This document shows positions 1 through 7,941 of a stretch of 42,085 nt of DNA, one piece after another. Each line of letters starts with the position of its first letter. The stretch's first letter is position 1. Both the position numbers and the translations under genes were made by a program. Source of the stretch: Lactobacillus hominis DSM 23910 = CRBIP 24.179 (lineage in GTDB: Bacteria > Bacillota > Bacilli > Lactobacillales > Lactobacillaceae); contig NZ_CAKE01000019.1 in NCBI RefSeq assembly GCF_000296835.1, positions 1-42,085 of the forward strand, read 5' to 3'. The notes below the pieces were generated by a model. That model was given only the letters and a program-made list of their open reading frames with translations, was not told the DNA's origin and ran no database searches.

Positions 1-60
1 GTACTAAAAAACCATACTCCGATAGAATATCGAAATATGGTTTTAAACAGAGCTAATTAA
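1..60 (+). CDS. IS3-family transposase OrfB, C-terminal fragment
   Basis: Only the last 19 codons and the TAA at 58-60 are in the window. The reading includes His-Thr-Pro-Ile-Glu-Tyr-Arg, the usual C-terminal signature of IS3-family DDE transposases (the S/T-P-x-E-Y-R end of the integrase core domain). The fragment is cut by the window edge, not by a stop or frameshift. Whether the full gene is intact cannot be seen. Confidence 0.8.
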   Translation, partial: VLKNHTPIEYRNMVLNRAN

Positions 61-90
61 TAATATGTCCCAAATTTGGGGTTCATATCA
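1..90 (+). mobile_element. 3' end of an IS3-family insertion sequence (left edge)
   Basis: This is the terminal 90 bases of an insertion sequence whose body lies outside the window. It holds the end of an OrfB transposase and a terminal repeat that finishes in CATATCA at base 90 and contains the palindrome CCCAAATTTGGG. The TG...CA ends and the transposase tail fit the IS3 family, probably the IS150 group; IS1223, described from L. johnsonii, is a candidate but was not checked. The same 90 bases occur inverted at 41994-42083. The element stops 26 bases before the prfC stop codon. Confidence 0.85.
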
Positions 91-116
91 TTTTTCTCAG
101 CTCTTTTTTCGTGTCA
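91..116 (-). terminator. Half of a disrupted prfC terminator
   Basis: Reading on the minus strand after the prfC stop, the sequence goes into AAAAAAGAGCTGAG and then a short A-rich stretch that runs directly into the IS end. This looks like the A-rich 5' arm of an intrinsic terminator; the matching arm (CTCAGCTC followed by Ts) would lie on the other side of the IS, outside the window. Inference from one arm only. Confidence 0.4.
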
Positions 117-1685
117 TTATAATCTTGAACTTAATTCAACATCAGGATACTTATCTTTAAACCATCTTTCAGCAAAGGCATTTTCAAACAAGAACAATGG
201 CTCGCCTTCTCGATCCTTAACCAATAAGTTACGTGATGAAGACATCTTTGGATCAAGTTGATCAGGATTAATCCAGCGTGCAACACGATTGCCCAAACTA
301 TGAAGTTCAACTTCTGAATTATATTCATTCTTCATTCTAAATGAGAATACTTCAAATTGAAGTTGACCTACGGCTCCTAAAATATAGTCATCAGTAGCCC
401 AGCCACGATATAGCTGAATGGCCCCTTCTTGAACTAATTGATTCATCCCTTTATGGAATGATTTTTGTTTCATAACATTCTTAGCAGTAACTCGCATAAA
501 AATTTCTGGCGTAAATTGTGGCAATTCTGGATAAACAATTTTCTTTTTGCCAGCATAAATACTATCGCCAATTTGGAAGTTACCAGTATCGTATAGTCCG
601 ACAATATCGCCAGCTACCGCGTCAGAAACTTGGACACGTTCACTAGACATAAATTCAGTCGCATTATTTAAACGTACTGGCTTGCCAGTTCTAGCTAAGG
701 TAACATCGATACCCTTTTTAAATTCACCGCTACCAATACGTACAAAAGCAATACGGTCACGGTGATTTGGATTCATGTTAGCCTGAATCTTAAAGACAAA
801 ACCAGAAAATTCAGGATCATCAGCCTTTAATTCTTGATCGCCATTGACAATATGACCTTCTGGAGCAGGTGCTAAATTAACAAAACTATCTAAGAAAGTT
901 TCTACCCCAAAATTAGTCAAGGCTGAACCAAAGAATACTGGAGTTTGATCGCCTTTTAAAACTTTTTCTTCATCAAAAGTATTACCAGCTTCTTTTAAAA
1001 GATCAATATCATCTAAAGTTGATTGATATAAACCATCTTGAGCAAGCGGCTGACTAGGATCTAATTTACCTTCATCATCTAACGGTAAGTAACGGTCTTT
1101 TTCATCTTTACGATAAAGTTCAACGCGATTATTAGCAATATCATAAAGTCCTTTTAGTTGCTTACCCATTCCAATTGGCCAGTTCATTGCTACACCTTCA
1201 ATGCCAAGTAAATCTTCTAACTCAGCAATTAAGTCAAGTGGTTCGCGGCCATCTCGATCAAGCTTGTTCATAAATGTAAAAATTGGAATACCGCGCTTTT
1301 TAACAACTTTAAATAATTTCTTAGTTTGTGGCTCGATACCCTTAGCTGAGTCAATAACCATGACAGCAGCATCGACAGCCATCAAAGTTCGGTAAGTATC
1401 TTCAGAAAAGTCCTGGTGTCCTGGCGTATCCAAGATATTAATACGCTTGCCTTGATATTCAAATTGCATTACCGAACTAGTTACAGAAATACCACGCTTT
1501 TTTTCAATAGCCATCCAGTCACTAGTTGCATAATGACCACTCTTACGCGCCTTAACAGTACCTGCGCTTCTAATTACTCCACCAAAAAGGAGCATTTGTT
1601 CAGTAATCGTTGTTTTACCAGCATCTGGGTGAGAAATAATTGCAAATGTTCTTCTTTTCTTTACTTCATCTGTTAATTTATTCAT
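117..1685 (-). CDS. prfC: Peptide chain release factor 3 (RF3)
   Basis: RF3 is a cytoplasmic GTPase that recycles RF1/RF2 from the ribosome after termination. The 522 residues match the usual family length. GTPase motifs are intact: P-loop Asp-Ala-Gly-Lys-Thr-Thr at 21-26, Asp-Thr-Pro-Gly-His at 86-90 and Asn-Lys-Leu-Asp at 140-143, followed by the beta-barrel domain II and the C-terminal RF3 domain. The ATG overlaps the stop of the upstream CorC-type gene as TAATG, so the two are probably translated together. An AGAGGAAG ribosome site lies inside the end of that gene. An IS copy sits 26 bases after the stop and seems to have split its terminator, so 3' end formation may be altered. Confidence 0.97.
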   Translation of the reverse strand: MNKLTDEVKKRRTFAIISHPDAGKTTITEQMLLFGGVIRSAGTVKARKSGHYATSDWMAIEKKRGISVTSSVMQFEYQGKRINILDTPGHQDFSEDTYRTLMAVDAAVMVIDSAKGIEPQTKKLFKVVKKRGIPIFTFMNKLDRDGREPLDLIAELEDLLGIEGVAMNWPIGMGKQLKGLYDIANNRVELYRKDEKDRYLPLDDEGKLDPSQPLAQDGLYQSTLDDIDLLKEAGNTFDEEKVLKGDQTPVFFGSALTNFGVETFLDSFVNLAPAPEGHIVNGDQELKADDPEFSGFVFKIQANMNPNHRDRIAFVRIGSGEFKKGIDVTLARTGKPVRLNNATEFMSSERVQVSDAVAGDIVGLYDTGNFQIGDSIYAGKKKIVYPELPQFTPEIFMRVTAKNVMKQKSFHKGMNQLVQEGAIQLYRGWATDDYILGAVGQLQFEVFSFRMKNEYNSEVELHSLGNRVARWINPDQLDPKMSSSRNLLVKDREGEPLFLFENAFAERWFKDKYPDVELSSRL

Positions 1686-2551
1686 TAATCTTTTGCTACT
1701 TCCTCTTTTTTATTTTCTGGAATAGTCAATAATAAGGTCAAAAGTCGTGAGCCTTTCATCCGTCTTGTAGTTAAAGTCATGCCGTTATCTAGAGTCACGC
1801 TTAATTTTTCTCCTTTAGCAGGTATTAAGCCTAACTTAGTAATTACATAGCCTGCGACTGTATCTACATCTTCCATTTCCAAATGAGTGCCAAATTGCTC
1901 ATTAAAATCGGTCAACGGCATTTTCCCATAAATTACAAATTGATTCTTAGAAATTTGACTGAATAAAACTTGAGCTTTATCTACTTCATCATCAATATCG
2001 CCAACAATTTCTTCAATCAAGTCTTCAATAGTTGCTAACCCCACAACGCCACCGTATTCGTCGGTCAAAATTGCTAATTGACGCTGAGTTTGCTGCATTT
2101 CTAAGAGCAATTCGCCTAGCTCCATTGTTTCAGGAGCAAAAAGCGGTTCAAACATTACAACCTGATAATCTAATTTTTCAAACCCGTCTTTGCGAGCTTT
2201 ACGTAAAACCGTCCGAATATGAATTACACCGACAATCTTATCTTTATCGCCATCATAAACAGGCACTCTAGAATAAGGCTCTTTCAAAATTTCATCTAGA
2301 TTATCTTGAAAATCATCATTAATATCAACCATAAAAGCATCAGTTCTAGGCACCATTACTTCACGAGCAACTTTACTTTGAAAATTAATAATTCCATCCA
2401 TCATGGAATACTCGCGATCAGTAATCTTATGATGCTTATGTAAATTTTCGAGTTCTAATTTAATTTTTTCTGGTGTATCAAGTTGATCTTCACCATGTAA
2501 TTTTGCTTTTATTTTACTAAAAAAATCATTCGCGGCCGGGTCAGTACTCAT
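1685..2551 (-). CDS. CBS-pair / CorC-HlyC domain protein, soluble type
   Basis: The 288-residue protein has no membrane segment. A short helical N-terminus is followed by the Glu-Val-Met-Val-Pro-Arg motif near residue 65 that starts the first CBS domain, a second CBS domain to about residue 190, and a C-terminal CorC/HlyC (transporter-associated) domain. Members of this family are linked to magnesium/cobalt efflux or membrane-ion homeostasis, and were once called hemolysins; the biochemical role of the soluble form is not settled. It is the first gene of a two-gene unit with prfC, with TAATG overlap. A second family member with a membrane domain is at 19120-20493. Confidence 0.85.
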   Translation of the reverse strand: MSTDPAANDFFSKIKAKLHGEDQLDTPEKIKLELENLHKHHKITDREYSMMDGIINFQSKVAREVMVPRTDAFMVDINDDFQDNLDEILKEPYSRVPVYDGDKDKIVGVIHIRTVLRKARKDGFEKLDYQVVMFEPLFAPETMELGELLLEMQQTQRQLAILTDEYGGVVGLATIEDLIEEIVGDIDDEVDKAQVLFSQISKNQFVIYGKMPLTDFNEQFGTHLEMEDVDTVAGYVITKLGLIPAKGEKLSVTLDNGMTLTTRRMKGSRLLTLLLTIPENKKEEVAKD

Positions 2552-2658
2552 CTCTTTTTCACACTTTCTAAAAATCGACTGCTAACAATTAATTAACCGT
2601 CATTATATCATAACCTAATATATGTTAGAATAAAGGCTAAGAAACGAGGTTAAGTTAT

Positions 2659-3120
2659 ATGAAAAAAGAACGTATCTATTTAGTATTTACCTTTCTTTTG
2701 CTTATTCCCTATATTTGCAGCCTAGTAATTATTGGCATCGGCTACAACGCCTTAGTGCGTCATTCTGACAATCTCTGGCGGACTATCATTGGAGCATTAG
2801 TTGGGGCAATGATTATGTTTGCAATTAAGGCAACTATTCAACGTCCTTTAGACTTAGTTTCAGATAATATTTCTGAAAACTTCTTTAAGCAACTTTTACG
2901 CTTTTTCAGTATTCGACGCCGCAAATTATTTTTAATTGGAAACGTAGTCTTAGACTTTGGTTTATGCTGGCTTGCTACTTTAATTGTAAGAGCAATTTTA
3001 CCATTAAAAGTAATTGTCGGCACATCGACTGGCTGGGTATTATTGGTTATGCTAATTTCAACTTGTATCGGTGCTTATATTGAATACGATAACTTATCCA
3101 TTGACCCGCAGCAGCGTTAG
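2659..3120 (+). CDS. Small multi-pass membrane protein, unknown function
   Basis: I do not recognise a named family. The 153 residues show about four hydrophobic segments (roughly 8-28, 43-60, 92-112 and 120-142) with a basic Arg-Arg-Arg-Lys-containing loop near residue 87 that should face the cytoplasm. It starts with ATG after a GAGGT ribosome site and is divergent from the CorC-type gene across a 107-bp gap. It ends in front of a hairpin that lies in the 3' end of the convergent gene. Clearly coding by composition and ribosome site; function open. Confidence 0.75.
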   Translation: MKKERIYLVFTFLLLIPYICSLVIIGIGYNALVRHSDNLWRTIIGALVGAMIMFAIKATIQRPLDLVSDNISENFFKQLLRFFSIRRRKLFLIGNVVLDFGLCWLATLIVRAILPLKVIVGTSTGWVLLVMLISTCIGAYIEYDNLSIDPQQR

Positions 3121-3132
3121 TTAGAAAATAAA

Positions 3133-3624
3133 TTATTTTTGTAAACTGGAGTCCAAATATAAAATTTGCTCCAGTTTTTTGTTTGATAAATTCAAAGTAG
3201 TTAATAAATATGGCTTTTTACTATCACCAGGATTTTCGTGAAATACTACTTTAGCCTGAGCTAATTTATCTAAAAATGTTGGAATAACAAAATTCAATGG
3301 TTGGCTAAAGAAGGCTAAATTCATACCGTCAGTTTCTACTTCAGCCACTTCGCTAGCTGGTAATTCAAAGTGATTTAACTGCTTTGGAAGTTGCTTGATC
3401 TTTTTGTCAGTCGCCGCGCCGTACCAAAACATAAATGTATCTGGTGCAAAAACAACTAAACTTGCTCTTTGATTAGTTAAGTCATTTTTATCCAAAAACT
3501 TTTTAAAGATTGGATCATTTTCTGTTTCTTGAACTTGTTGTCCAAAACTTTTTTGATTATCCATCTGATTCGGCAAAAAAACTTTGCCGATAAGGTTCAT
3601 TTCCGAGAATCTTTCTTTCTTCAT
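3133..3624 (-). CDS. Hypothetical protein overlapping the Ntdp-like gene
   Basis: A 163-residue soluble protein that I do not recognise with confidence. No signal peptide or membrane segment is visible. The chosen ATG at 3624 has a strong AAGGGG site 7 bases upstream, inside the end of the preceding gene, which makes a 68-bp overlap between the two reading frames. A later in-frame ATG at 3564 lies beside the upstream stop but has no good ribosome site. A hairpin (CGGCAAA 3571-3577 with TTTGCCG 3583-3589) lies between the two possible starts. Co-transcribed with the Ntdp-like gene. Confidence 0.7.
   Translation of the reverse strand: MKKERFSEMNLIGKVFLPNQMDNQKSFGQQVQETENDPIFKKFLDKNDLTNQRASLVVFAPDTFMFWYGAATDKKIKQLPKQLNHFELPASEVAEVETDGMNLAFFSQPLNFVIPTFLDKLAQAKVVFHENPGDSKKPYLLTTLNLSNKKLEQILYLDSSLQK
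3143..3180 (+). terminator. Intrinsic terminator inside the convergent gene's end
   Basis: The arms AAACTGGAG (3143-3151) and CTCCAGTTT (3169-3177) flank a 17-base loop, and T residues run to 3180. It would terminate the plus-strand membrane-protein gene. It also encodes the last residues of the minus-strand gene ending at 3133. Confidence 0.6.
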
Positions 3625-4195
3625 TTTCTTTCCCCTTGAAAAAACTATTTTTTAAATCTGGGCGTAGTTCGTTATAGCGTTCATACCATATATTGGCAAA
3701 CTCTGGTGAAAACGGACCTTTGCCTTTTTTAATCCAGTCTAGCAGCTCTAAACTAGCTCCACGTAAAACCGTATCAATTTTTTCACTATAATGCCATCTT
3801 TTTTTATTCATGGCGTACTCATCTACATCTAAAAGCCGCGTTTCTCCATCTGGAAAAACCTTAATATCCAGATCATAGTCGATATATTTTAAAGCTTCTC
3901 GATCGAGTACAAATGGACTAGCCAAATTACAATAATATGCTACTCCTTCCGGTCTAAGCATTACTATCACATTAAACCAAAGTTTCTTGTGAAAATAAAC
4001 AATTGCCGGTTCTCTACTAATCCACTTACGCCCATCACTTTCGGTAATTAAGGTTCGGTCATTTACGCCAATTAAAATATTCTGTTCAGTTTTAACAACC
4101 ATAGTATCGCGCCATTTGCGATGCAACAGCCCATTATGTTTATAACTTTCAATAGCGATATAATCGCCTTCCTTGGGTCCAGTCAATTGACTCAC
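3557..4195 (-). CDS. DUF402 / Ntdp-like nucleoside di-/triphosphatase
   Basis: The sequence closely follows the DUF402 family typified by staphylococcal Ntdp, a metal-dependent enzyme that removes phosphate from nucleoside tri- and diphosphates. Diagnostic stretches are Ser-Tyr-Lys-His near residue 17, Trp-Arg-Asp-Thr-Met-Val near 28, Tyr-Tyr-Cys-Asn-Leu-Ala-Ser near 87 and Tyr-Ile-Asp-Tyr-Asp-Leu-Asp near 104, which supply the conserved acidic metal ligands. It has 212 residues against about 180 in the family as I know it; the extra C-terminal 30 residues are the part that overlaps the next gene. Exact substrate is inferred from family only. Confidence 0.8.
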   Translation of the reverse strand: MSQLTGPKEGDYIAIESYKHNGLLHRKWRDTMVVKTEQNILIGVNDRTLITESDGRKWISREPAIVYFHKKLWFNVIVMLRPEGVAYYCNLASPFVLDREALKYIDYDLDIKVFPDGETRLLDVDEYAMNKKRWHYSEKIDTVLRGASLELLDWIKKGKGPFSPEFANIWYERYNELRPDLKNSFFKGKENEERKILGNEPYRQSFFAESDG

Positions 4196-4223
4196 CTTCT
4201 CACTTTTTCATTATACCAGCAAT

Positions 4224-5039
4224 TTAATATTCATCTATTTCTGACAAGTCAATGATTTCCCCGTTTAAGAAAGTATCGATTTCATTTGACGAAAAGCCGT
4301 GTTGATATAAATACCGCTTGACTTTTTGTTTACGCGTAAAATCATCTTCGTTACGATAGCGTTTATAAACCTTAATTCCTTGCTTTTTTAAAGCTTCAAA
4401 CTGTTCATTATCATCATTAGTTAAATCTAAGCTATCAACTATTAAATCAGCTAGCTCAGAGCTAAAACCGTGACTCAACAATTTAGTTTTAGCTTTCCTA
4501 ATTATTTCTTTAGTTGCTAATTTACCTTGCTGATGAATCAAAGAATGAACTAATCTAACGCCTGCTTCTTGCCAGCTTTCATCATCAAATTCAGCTAAAC
4601 AATTTTGAATTATTTCAGGATCGACCCCTTTTTTGGCTAGTTTATTTTTAAGACTATTTGGACCATCTTTACCTACTCGTAAATTATTTTTAATAAATAA
4701 TTCACTGTATTTTTTATCATCTAAATAACCTAAATCAGTTAAAGTTGCTACTGCTTGGCTTTGAGCTTCAGGATTAATTTCGTGCTTATTTAAATATTGA
4801 AGCACCTCATAAACTGAACGCGGCTGATAGCTTAAAAAATTCATTGCCAAGTCGGTTGCTCTGCTATCTGCTTGAGCTTGTTTTATTTCTTCAATTTGCT
4901 CGTCAGTTAATTCAGTGCCTTTAAAAAGCCGATATTCAGTTAATATTTTTTCGCTAACGCCAAAGGCAAATTGATTATCTAAAAATATATTAAAGTAGCC
5001 TTTTCTTTTTTGGGTACTAACTTTAGTAATTACCGCCAT
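4224..5039 (-). CDS. recX: Recombination regulator RecX
   Basis: RecX binds RecA filaments and restrains recombination. The 271-residue protein shows the long Gram-positive form, with repeated three-helix modules carrying the family pattern of Leu-x-x-Lys-Gly/His-x-x-x-x-x-Ile and the Asp-Leu-Gly-Tyr-Leu-Asp-Asp motif near residue 103. The ATG at 5039 follows AAGGAAGGG. A promoter TTGTGA-N17-TAATTT fits upstream and its -35 overlaps that of the divergent rlmD-type gene. recA is not in the window. Confidence 0.9.
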   Translation of the reverse strand: MAVITKVSTQKRKGYFNIFLDNQFAFGVSEKILTEYRLFKGTELTDEQIEEIKQAQADSRATDLAMNFLSYQPRSVYEVLQYLNKHEINPEAQSQAVATLTDLGYLDDKKYSELFIKNNLRVGKDGPNSLKNKLAKKGVDPEIIQNCLAEFDDESWQEAGVRLVHSLIHQQGKLATKEIIRKAKTKLLSHGFSSELADLIVDSLDLTNDDNEQFEALKKQGIKVYKRYRNEDDFTRKQKVKRYLYQHGFSSNEIDTFLNGEIIDLSEIDEY

Positions 5040-5061
5040 TATTGCCCTTCCTTTTTTGTTA

Positions 5062-5090
5062 AAATTATTAATAGAGATTACTTGTCACAA
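5062..5090 (-). promoter_or_regulatory. recX promoter
   Basis: On the minus strand, -35 TTGTGA (5085-5090), 17-base spacer, -10 TAATTT (5062-5067). The -35 shares bases with the plus-strand promoter's -35, so the two polymerases could not bind together. Confidence 0.6.
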
Positions 5091-5110
5091 CAAATAATTG
5101 CGCTTATCAT
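5082..5110 (+). promoter_or_regulatory. Promoter of the rlmD-type gene, with inverted repeat
   Basis: -35 TTGTCA (5082-5087), 17-base spacer, -10 TATCAT (5105-5110). The arm TGTCACAA (5083-5090) is repeated inverted as TTGTGACA (5113-5120), just after the -10, so the repeat brackets the core promoter and could be an operator. Confidence 0.6.
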
Positions 5111-5155
5111 TATTGTGACACTTTTTTGCGTAAAAAACGAAATGAGGACTTAATT

Positions 5156-6535
5156 TTGACCAAATTTGCAAAAAACAAACAAGAAAAAGATATCATAATT
5201 ACCATTAAACGACTAGGGATAAATGGCGAAGGAATCGGATATTATAAAAAGAAAATTATTTTTATCCCCAACGCTTTGCCTGGTGAAGTCGTTGTTGCTA
5301 AAATCACTAAGACTTATCCACACTATTTAGAAGGTGAATTAGTTAGAATTAAAGAAAAATCGCCTCATCGCGTTGCTTTGCCAAAAGGCGTTAATCCAGA
5401 AGTCGGCGGTTTAGAATTAGCTAATTTAGACTATAATTCTCAATTAGAATTTAAAAAGCACCTAATTTTAGAGTCGCTGCGTAAATTTCATCCCCGTAAT
5501 TTCAATAAAATCAAAGTTAAAAACACTTTGCCTGCTCCAGATATTTGGCATTATAGAAATAAAGCTCAATATCAAATCGAATTTGAAAAAGGCAAAACTA
5601 AGCTTGGACTTTATGCCCCAAATTCTCACCGTCTAATTGATTTACCAAAAATGCCAACTCAATCTAAAGACACCCAAGCTACTGAAAGAAAGATTAAGCA
5701 ACTTGTTGACAAGCTCCACATCAGAGTTAGCGATTATCGTCATAAATCCGACGGTTTAAAAACTATTGCTGTTCGTCAATCCCATGCCACTAAAGAAATT
5801 CAAGTAACTTTAATTACTGTGGGTAAAAAAATTAAGAACTTGAAGCTTTTAGCCCAAGAAATTATGAAGTTAGACAATGTTGTTAGCGTCTTTCAAAATG
5901 AAACTCAATGGGACAATCCACAAGTTTGGGGCAATAAGACAATTAAATTATTTGGCAAAGACCATATCATGGAAGAAATTTTAGGCAAGAGATTTAAATT
6001 GTCTCCCCGAGCATTTTTCCAGCTTAATCCAGTTCAAACACAAAACCTGTATACGCAAGCTTTGAAATATCTTGATTTATCTCCAGACCAAACCTTAATT
6101 GATGCTTATTCTGGCGTTGGTACTTTAGGAATTCTAGCTAGCGACCAAGTTCGTCAAGTAATTGGCATTGAAACGATTGCTGAAGCTGTCGACGACGCTC
6201 AAGAAAACTGTAAGCTAAACCACATCCGCAATGCCGAATATATTCAAGGCGGCGTAGAAAAAGTTTTGCCTAATTTGAAAAAACAAGGCGTGCCAATTGA
6301 CGCATTGATTGTTGATCCACCAAGAACTGGCTTAAACAAAAAATTAATCAAGACTTTACTTGATGTTAAGCCAGAAACTTTTGTTTATATTTCATGCAAC
6401 CCATCGACTTTAGCTAAAGATTTAGTTTTGTTAAGCGAAGCTTATGACGTGCGCGTTATTAAGCCAGTTGATATGATGCCACAAACTCCGCGCTGGGAAG
6501 GCGTAGCTAAGTTAGTATTGCGACAAGACAAATAA
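5156..6535 (+). CDS. rlmD: 23S rRNA (uracil-5-)methyltransferase, RlmD/RumA family
   Basis: SAM-dependent RNA m5U methyltransferase. An N-terminal TRAM domain (about residues 10-65) is followed by the methyltransferase domain with the SAM-binding Ser-Gly-Val-Gly-Thr-Leu-Gly motif, the Asp-Pro-Pro-Arg-Thr-Gly motif and the catalytic-cysteine motif Ser-Cys-Asn-Pro-Ser-Thr. I chose TTG at 5156, which has GAGGA 7 bases upstream; an earlier in-frame TTG at 5126 lies at the expected transcription start and has no ribosome site. The iron-sulfur cysteines of RlmD/RlmC are absent: where Cys-Gly-Gly-Cys is expected the protein reads Val-Gly-Gly-Leu. The precise target base (for example U1939 or U747) cannot be set from sequence. 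Confidence 0.85.
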   Translation: MTKFAKNKQEKDIIITIKRLGINGEGIGYYKKKIIFIPNALPGEVVVAKITKTYPHYLEGELVRIKEKSPHRVALPKGVNPEVGGLELANLDYNSQLEFKKHLILESLRKFHPRNFNKIKVKNTLPAPDIWHYRNKAQYQIEFEKGKTKLGLYAPNSHRLIDLPKMPTQSKDTQATERKIKQLVDKLHIRVSDYRHKSDGLKTIAVRQSHATKEIQVTLITVGKKIKNLKLLAQEIMKLDNVVSVFQNETQWDNPQVWGNKTIKLFGKDHIMEEILGKRFKLSPRAFFQLNPVQTQNLYTQALKYLDLSPDQTLIDAYSGVGTLGILASDQVRQVIGIETIAEAVDDAQENCKLNHIRNAEYIQGGVEKVLPNLKKQGVPIDALIVDPPRTGLNKKLIKTLLDVKPETFVYISCNPSTLAKDLVLLSEAYDVRVIKPVDMMPQTPRWEGVAKLVLRQDK

Positions 6536-6545
6536 ATAATAATTG

Positions 6546-6574
6546 ATAAGGAGGAGATTTCCTCCTTATTTTTT
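6546..6574 (+). terminator. Terminator of the rlmD-type gene
   Basis: Perfect stem ATAAGGAGG (6546-6554) with CCTCCTTAT (6561-6569), loop of 6, then a run of Ts to 6574. Strong intrinsic terminator directly after the stop codon at 6535. Confidence 0.9.
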
Positions 6575-6579
6575 GTACT

Positions 6580-6623
6580 AAAAAAGCAGGTTGCTGACTT
6601 ACAAAGTCATTTGCAAACCTGCT
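6580..6623 (-). terminator. Strong minus-strand terminator
   Basis: Arms AGCAGGTT (6585-6592) and AACCTGCT (6616-6623), extended by an inner TGACTT/AAGTCA stem, followed on the minus strand by six Ts (6580-6585). It is 240 bases past the stop of the minus-strand hydrolase gene and fits better as the end of the transcript that starts near 6818. Confidence 0.8.
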
Positions 6624-6818
6624 ATTTCAAGTGGATGAGGCAAACATAACTATCTAGCTTTACGATATTACGTCATCATTATCACTATCGTAATTGGATC
6701 AACATCACTTGTTTTGCTTTGTATTGAATAACGACTATCTGATTATTAAGAGAATCTGTCTTTAAAACACTACAATCTGGAGATAAAAACTTTATATGAA
6801 TAACTTTACCTCTTCCAC
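6580..6818 (-). ncRNA. Putative small RNA (or very small mRNA) under a cre-like site
   Basis: This fills the only gene-free gap over 300 bp (6536-6863). A near-consensus promoter points left at 6825-6853 and a strong terminator lies at 6580-6623, giving a transcript of about 240 bases. Inside are inverted repeats TACGATA (6661-6667) and TATCGTA (6686-6692). An open frame of 45 codons (6822 to 6685) starts with an ATG that lies too close to the -10 box to be transcribed; a GGAAGAGG site is followed 7 bases later by ATT, not a normal start. The frame ends in five in-phase stops. So a regulatory RNA is the first guess, a peptide with an odd or decayed start the second. Confidence 0.5.
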
Positions 6819-6824
6819 ACATTC

Positions 6825-6853
6825 ATTATAGCAACTTGTGAAAGCACTTTCAA
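6825..6853 (-). promoter_or_regulatory. Sigma-A promoter with cre-like operator
   Basis: Minus strand -35 TTGAAA (6848-6853), exactly 17 bases, -10 TATAAT (6825-6830). TGAAAGTGCTTTCA (6839-6852) overlaps the -35 and spacer and differs from the ideal CcpA cre palindrome at one central base. Placement over the core promoter suggests carbon catabolite repression. Confidence 0.7.
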
Positions 6854-6863
6854 AATTTTGCCA

Positions 6864-7823
6864 TTATTTATATTCTTGCACATATTTTTGTAAAAATTTT
6901 TGTACATGATCTTTGTATTGCTTAGGATGCGTTTGTAAGCTTTTAGCATGCGCTGCACCTTTTACTACCCATAATTGCTTTGGAGAGTTTGCTGCGTGAT
7001 AGTTTTCATAAACCATTTTTGTTGGTACAAAAGTATCTTTTTGCCCATGAATAAATAAAATTGGCAGCTTATTTTTCTTAAGTTGCTTAACGCTTGAGCC
7101 ATCTTTTAAGAAATATCCTACTTTCGTCTTATTAATGCCACTTAAAATCTCTACTAATGGAAAACGTGGAAATGTTGGCATATGGTATAAATCTTGAGCT
7201 TCATGTTCAATTTCATTTTTAACATTGCTATAGCCACAATCTTCTACAACAGCTTTTACTTGATGTGGTAATTTTTCTCCACTAGTCATCATTGCTGTTG
7301 CGCCACCCATACTTACACCGAAAATCACAATCTTGTTTTTAGGATTTTGTTTGGTCAAACGATTAATCCATTTTTTTACATCAGACTTTTCAACCCAGCC
7401 ATAGCCAATATATTTACCTTGACTATTTCCATGAGCGCGGGCATCGGGCATTAAGACGTTATAACCTAAAGAATGAAACATCGCTGCATATGGTCCCATC
7501 GTATCTTTATTATTCATGTAGCCATGCAAAACTACGACAGTCTTTTTACTATTTGAGCTTGGAATATAATTAGCATCTAGTAAGTATTTATTATCACTAG
7601 ATTTCATCTTCCAATTTTGCTTAGATGCGTTTTTGTACCATATTTTTTCTTGATACAAAGGATCAGATTTTTTCACAACTTGAGTATTGCTGCTGATGAA
7701 GCTCTTATGTCCCGGAACGCAAGCAACATTAAAAAAATACATCCCTGCGCCAATAAAAGCAATCACAATAACTGTTAAACTAATAATCAGAGTAATCCAT
7801 AATTTGCGGTGTTTATACCACAT
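6864..7823 (-). CDS. Membrane-anchored alpha/beta-hydrolase
   Basis: A 319-residue serine hydrolase with an uncleaved N-terminal anchor (hydrophobic residues about 10-30, positive residues before it), so the enzyme domain should be outside the cell membrane. The fold is shown by the oxyanion His-Gly-Tyr motif near residue 100, the nucleophile elbow Gly-Val-Ser-Met-Gly-Gly near 170, the acid in His-Gly-Gln-Lys-Asp near 260 and the final His in Gly-Ala-Ala-His near 292: a complete Ser-Asp-His triad. Related lactobacillus proteins are annotated as cell-surface hydrolases; cinnamoyl or other ester substrates are possible but not shown here. Confidence 0.85.
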   Translation of the reverse strand: MWYKHRKLWITLIISLTVIVIAFIGAGMYFFNVACVPGHKSFISSNTQVVKKSDPLYQEKIWYKNASKQNWKMKSSDNKYLLDANYIPSSNSKKTVVVLHGYMNNKDTMGPYAAMFHSLGYNVLMPDARAHGNSQGKYIGYGWVEKSDVKKWINRLTKQNPKNKIVIFGVSMGGATAMMTSGEKLPHQVKAVVEDCGYSNVKNEIEHEAQDLYHMPTFPRFPLVEILSGINKTKVGYFLKDGSSVKQLKKNKLPILFIHGQKDTFVPTKMVYENYHAANSPKQLWVVKGAAHAKSLQTHPKQYKDHVQKFLQKYVQEYK

Positions 7824-7857
7824 TTTTTCATCTTCTTTTCTTCAAGTTTGTAATAAC

Positions 7858-7883
7858 ACTATATTAATATTAAAAAATATAGT
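7858..7883. repeat. Inverted repeat in the divergent hydrolase / small-gene gap
   Basis: ACTATATT (7858-7865) is repeated inverted as AATATAGT (7876-7883), with the palindrome ATATTAATAT in part of the interval. Its position midway between divergent genes makes an operator possible, but AT-rich DNA gives such repeats by chance. Confidence 0.35.
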
Positions 7884-7941
7884 ATTAAAGTCTTGAATTA
7901 TGATTTCTTTTGTTAACTAGCTCTATATAGGAGGACAAAAA

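Noticed and set aside
1201-1676. Two plus-strand frames opposite prfC
   Set aside because: Shadows of the prfC codons, without ribosome sites or protein-like composition.
6575-6585. GTACTAAAAAA also occurs at the window start inside the IS
   Set aside because: Only 11 AT-rich bases match and the following sequence differs; not a solo IS end.
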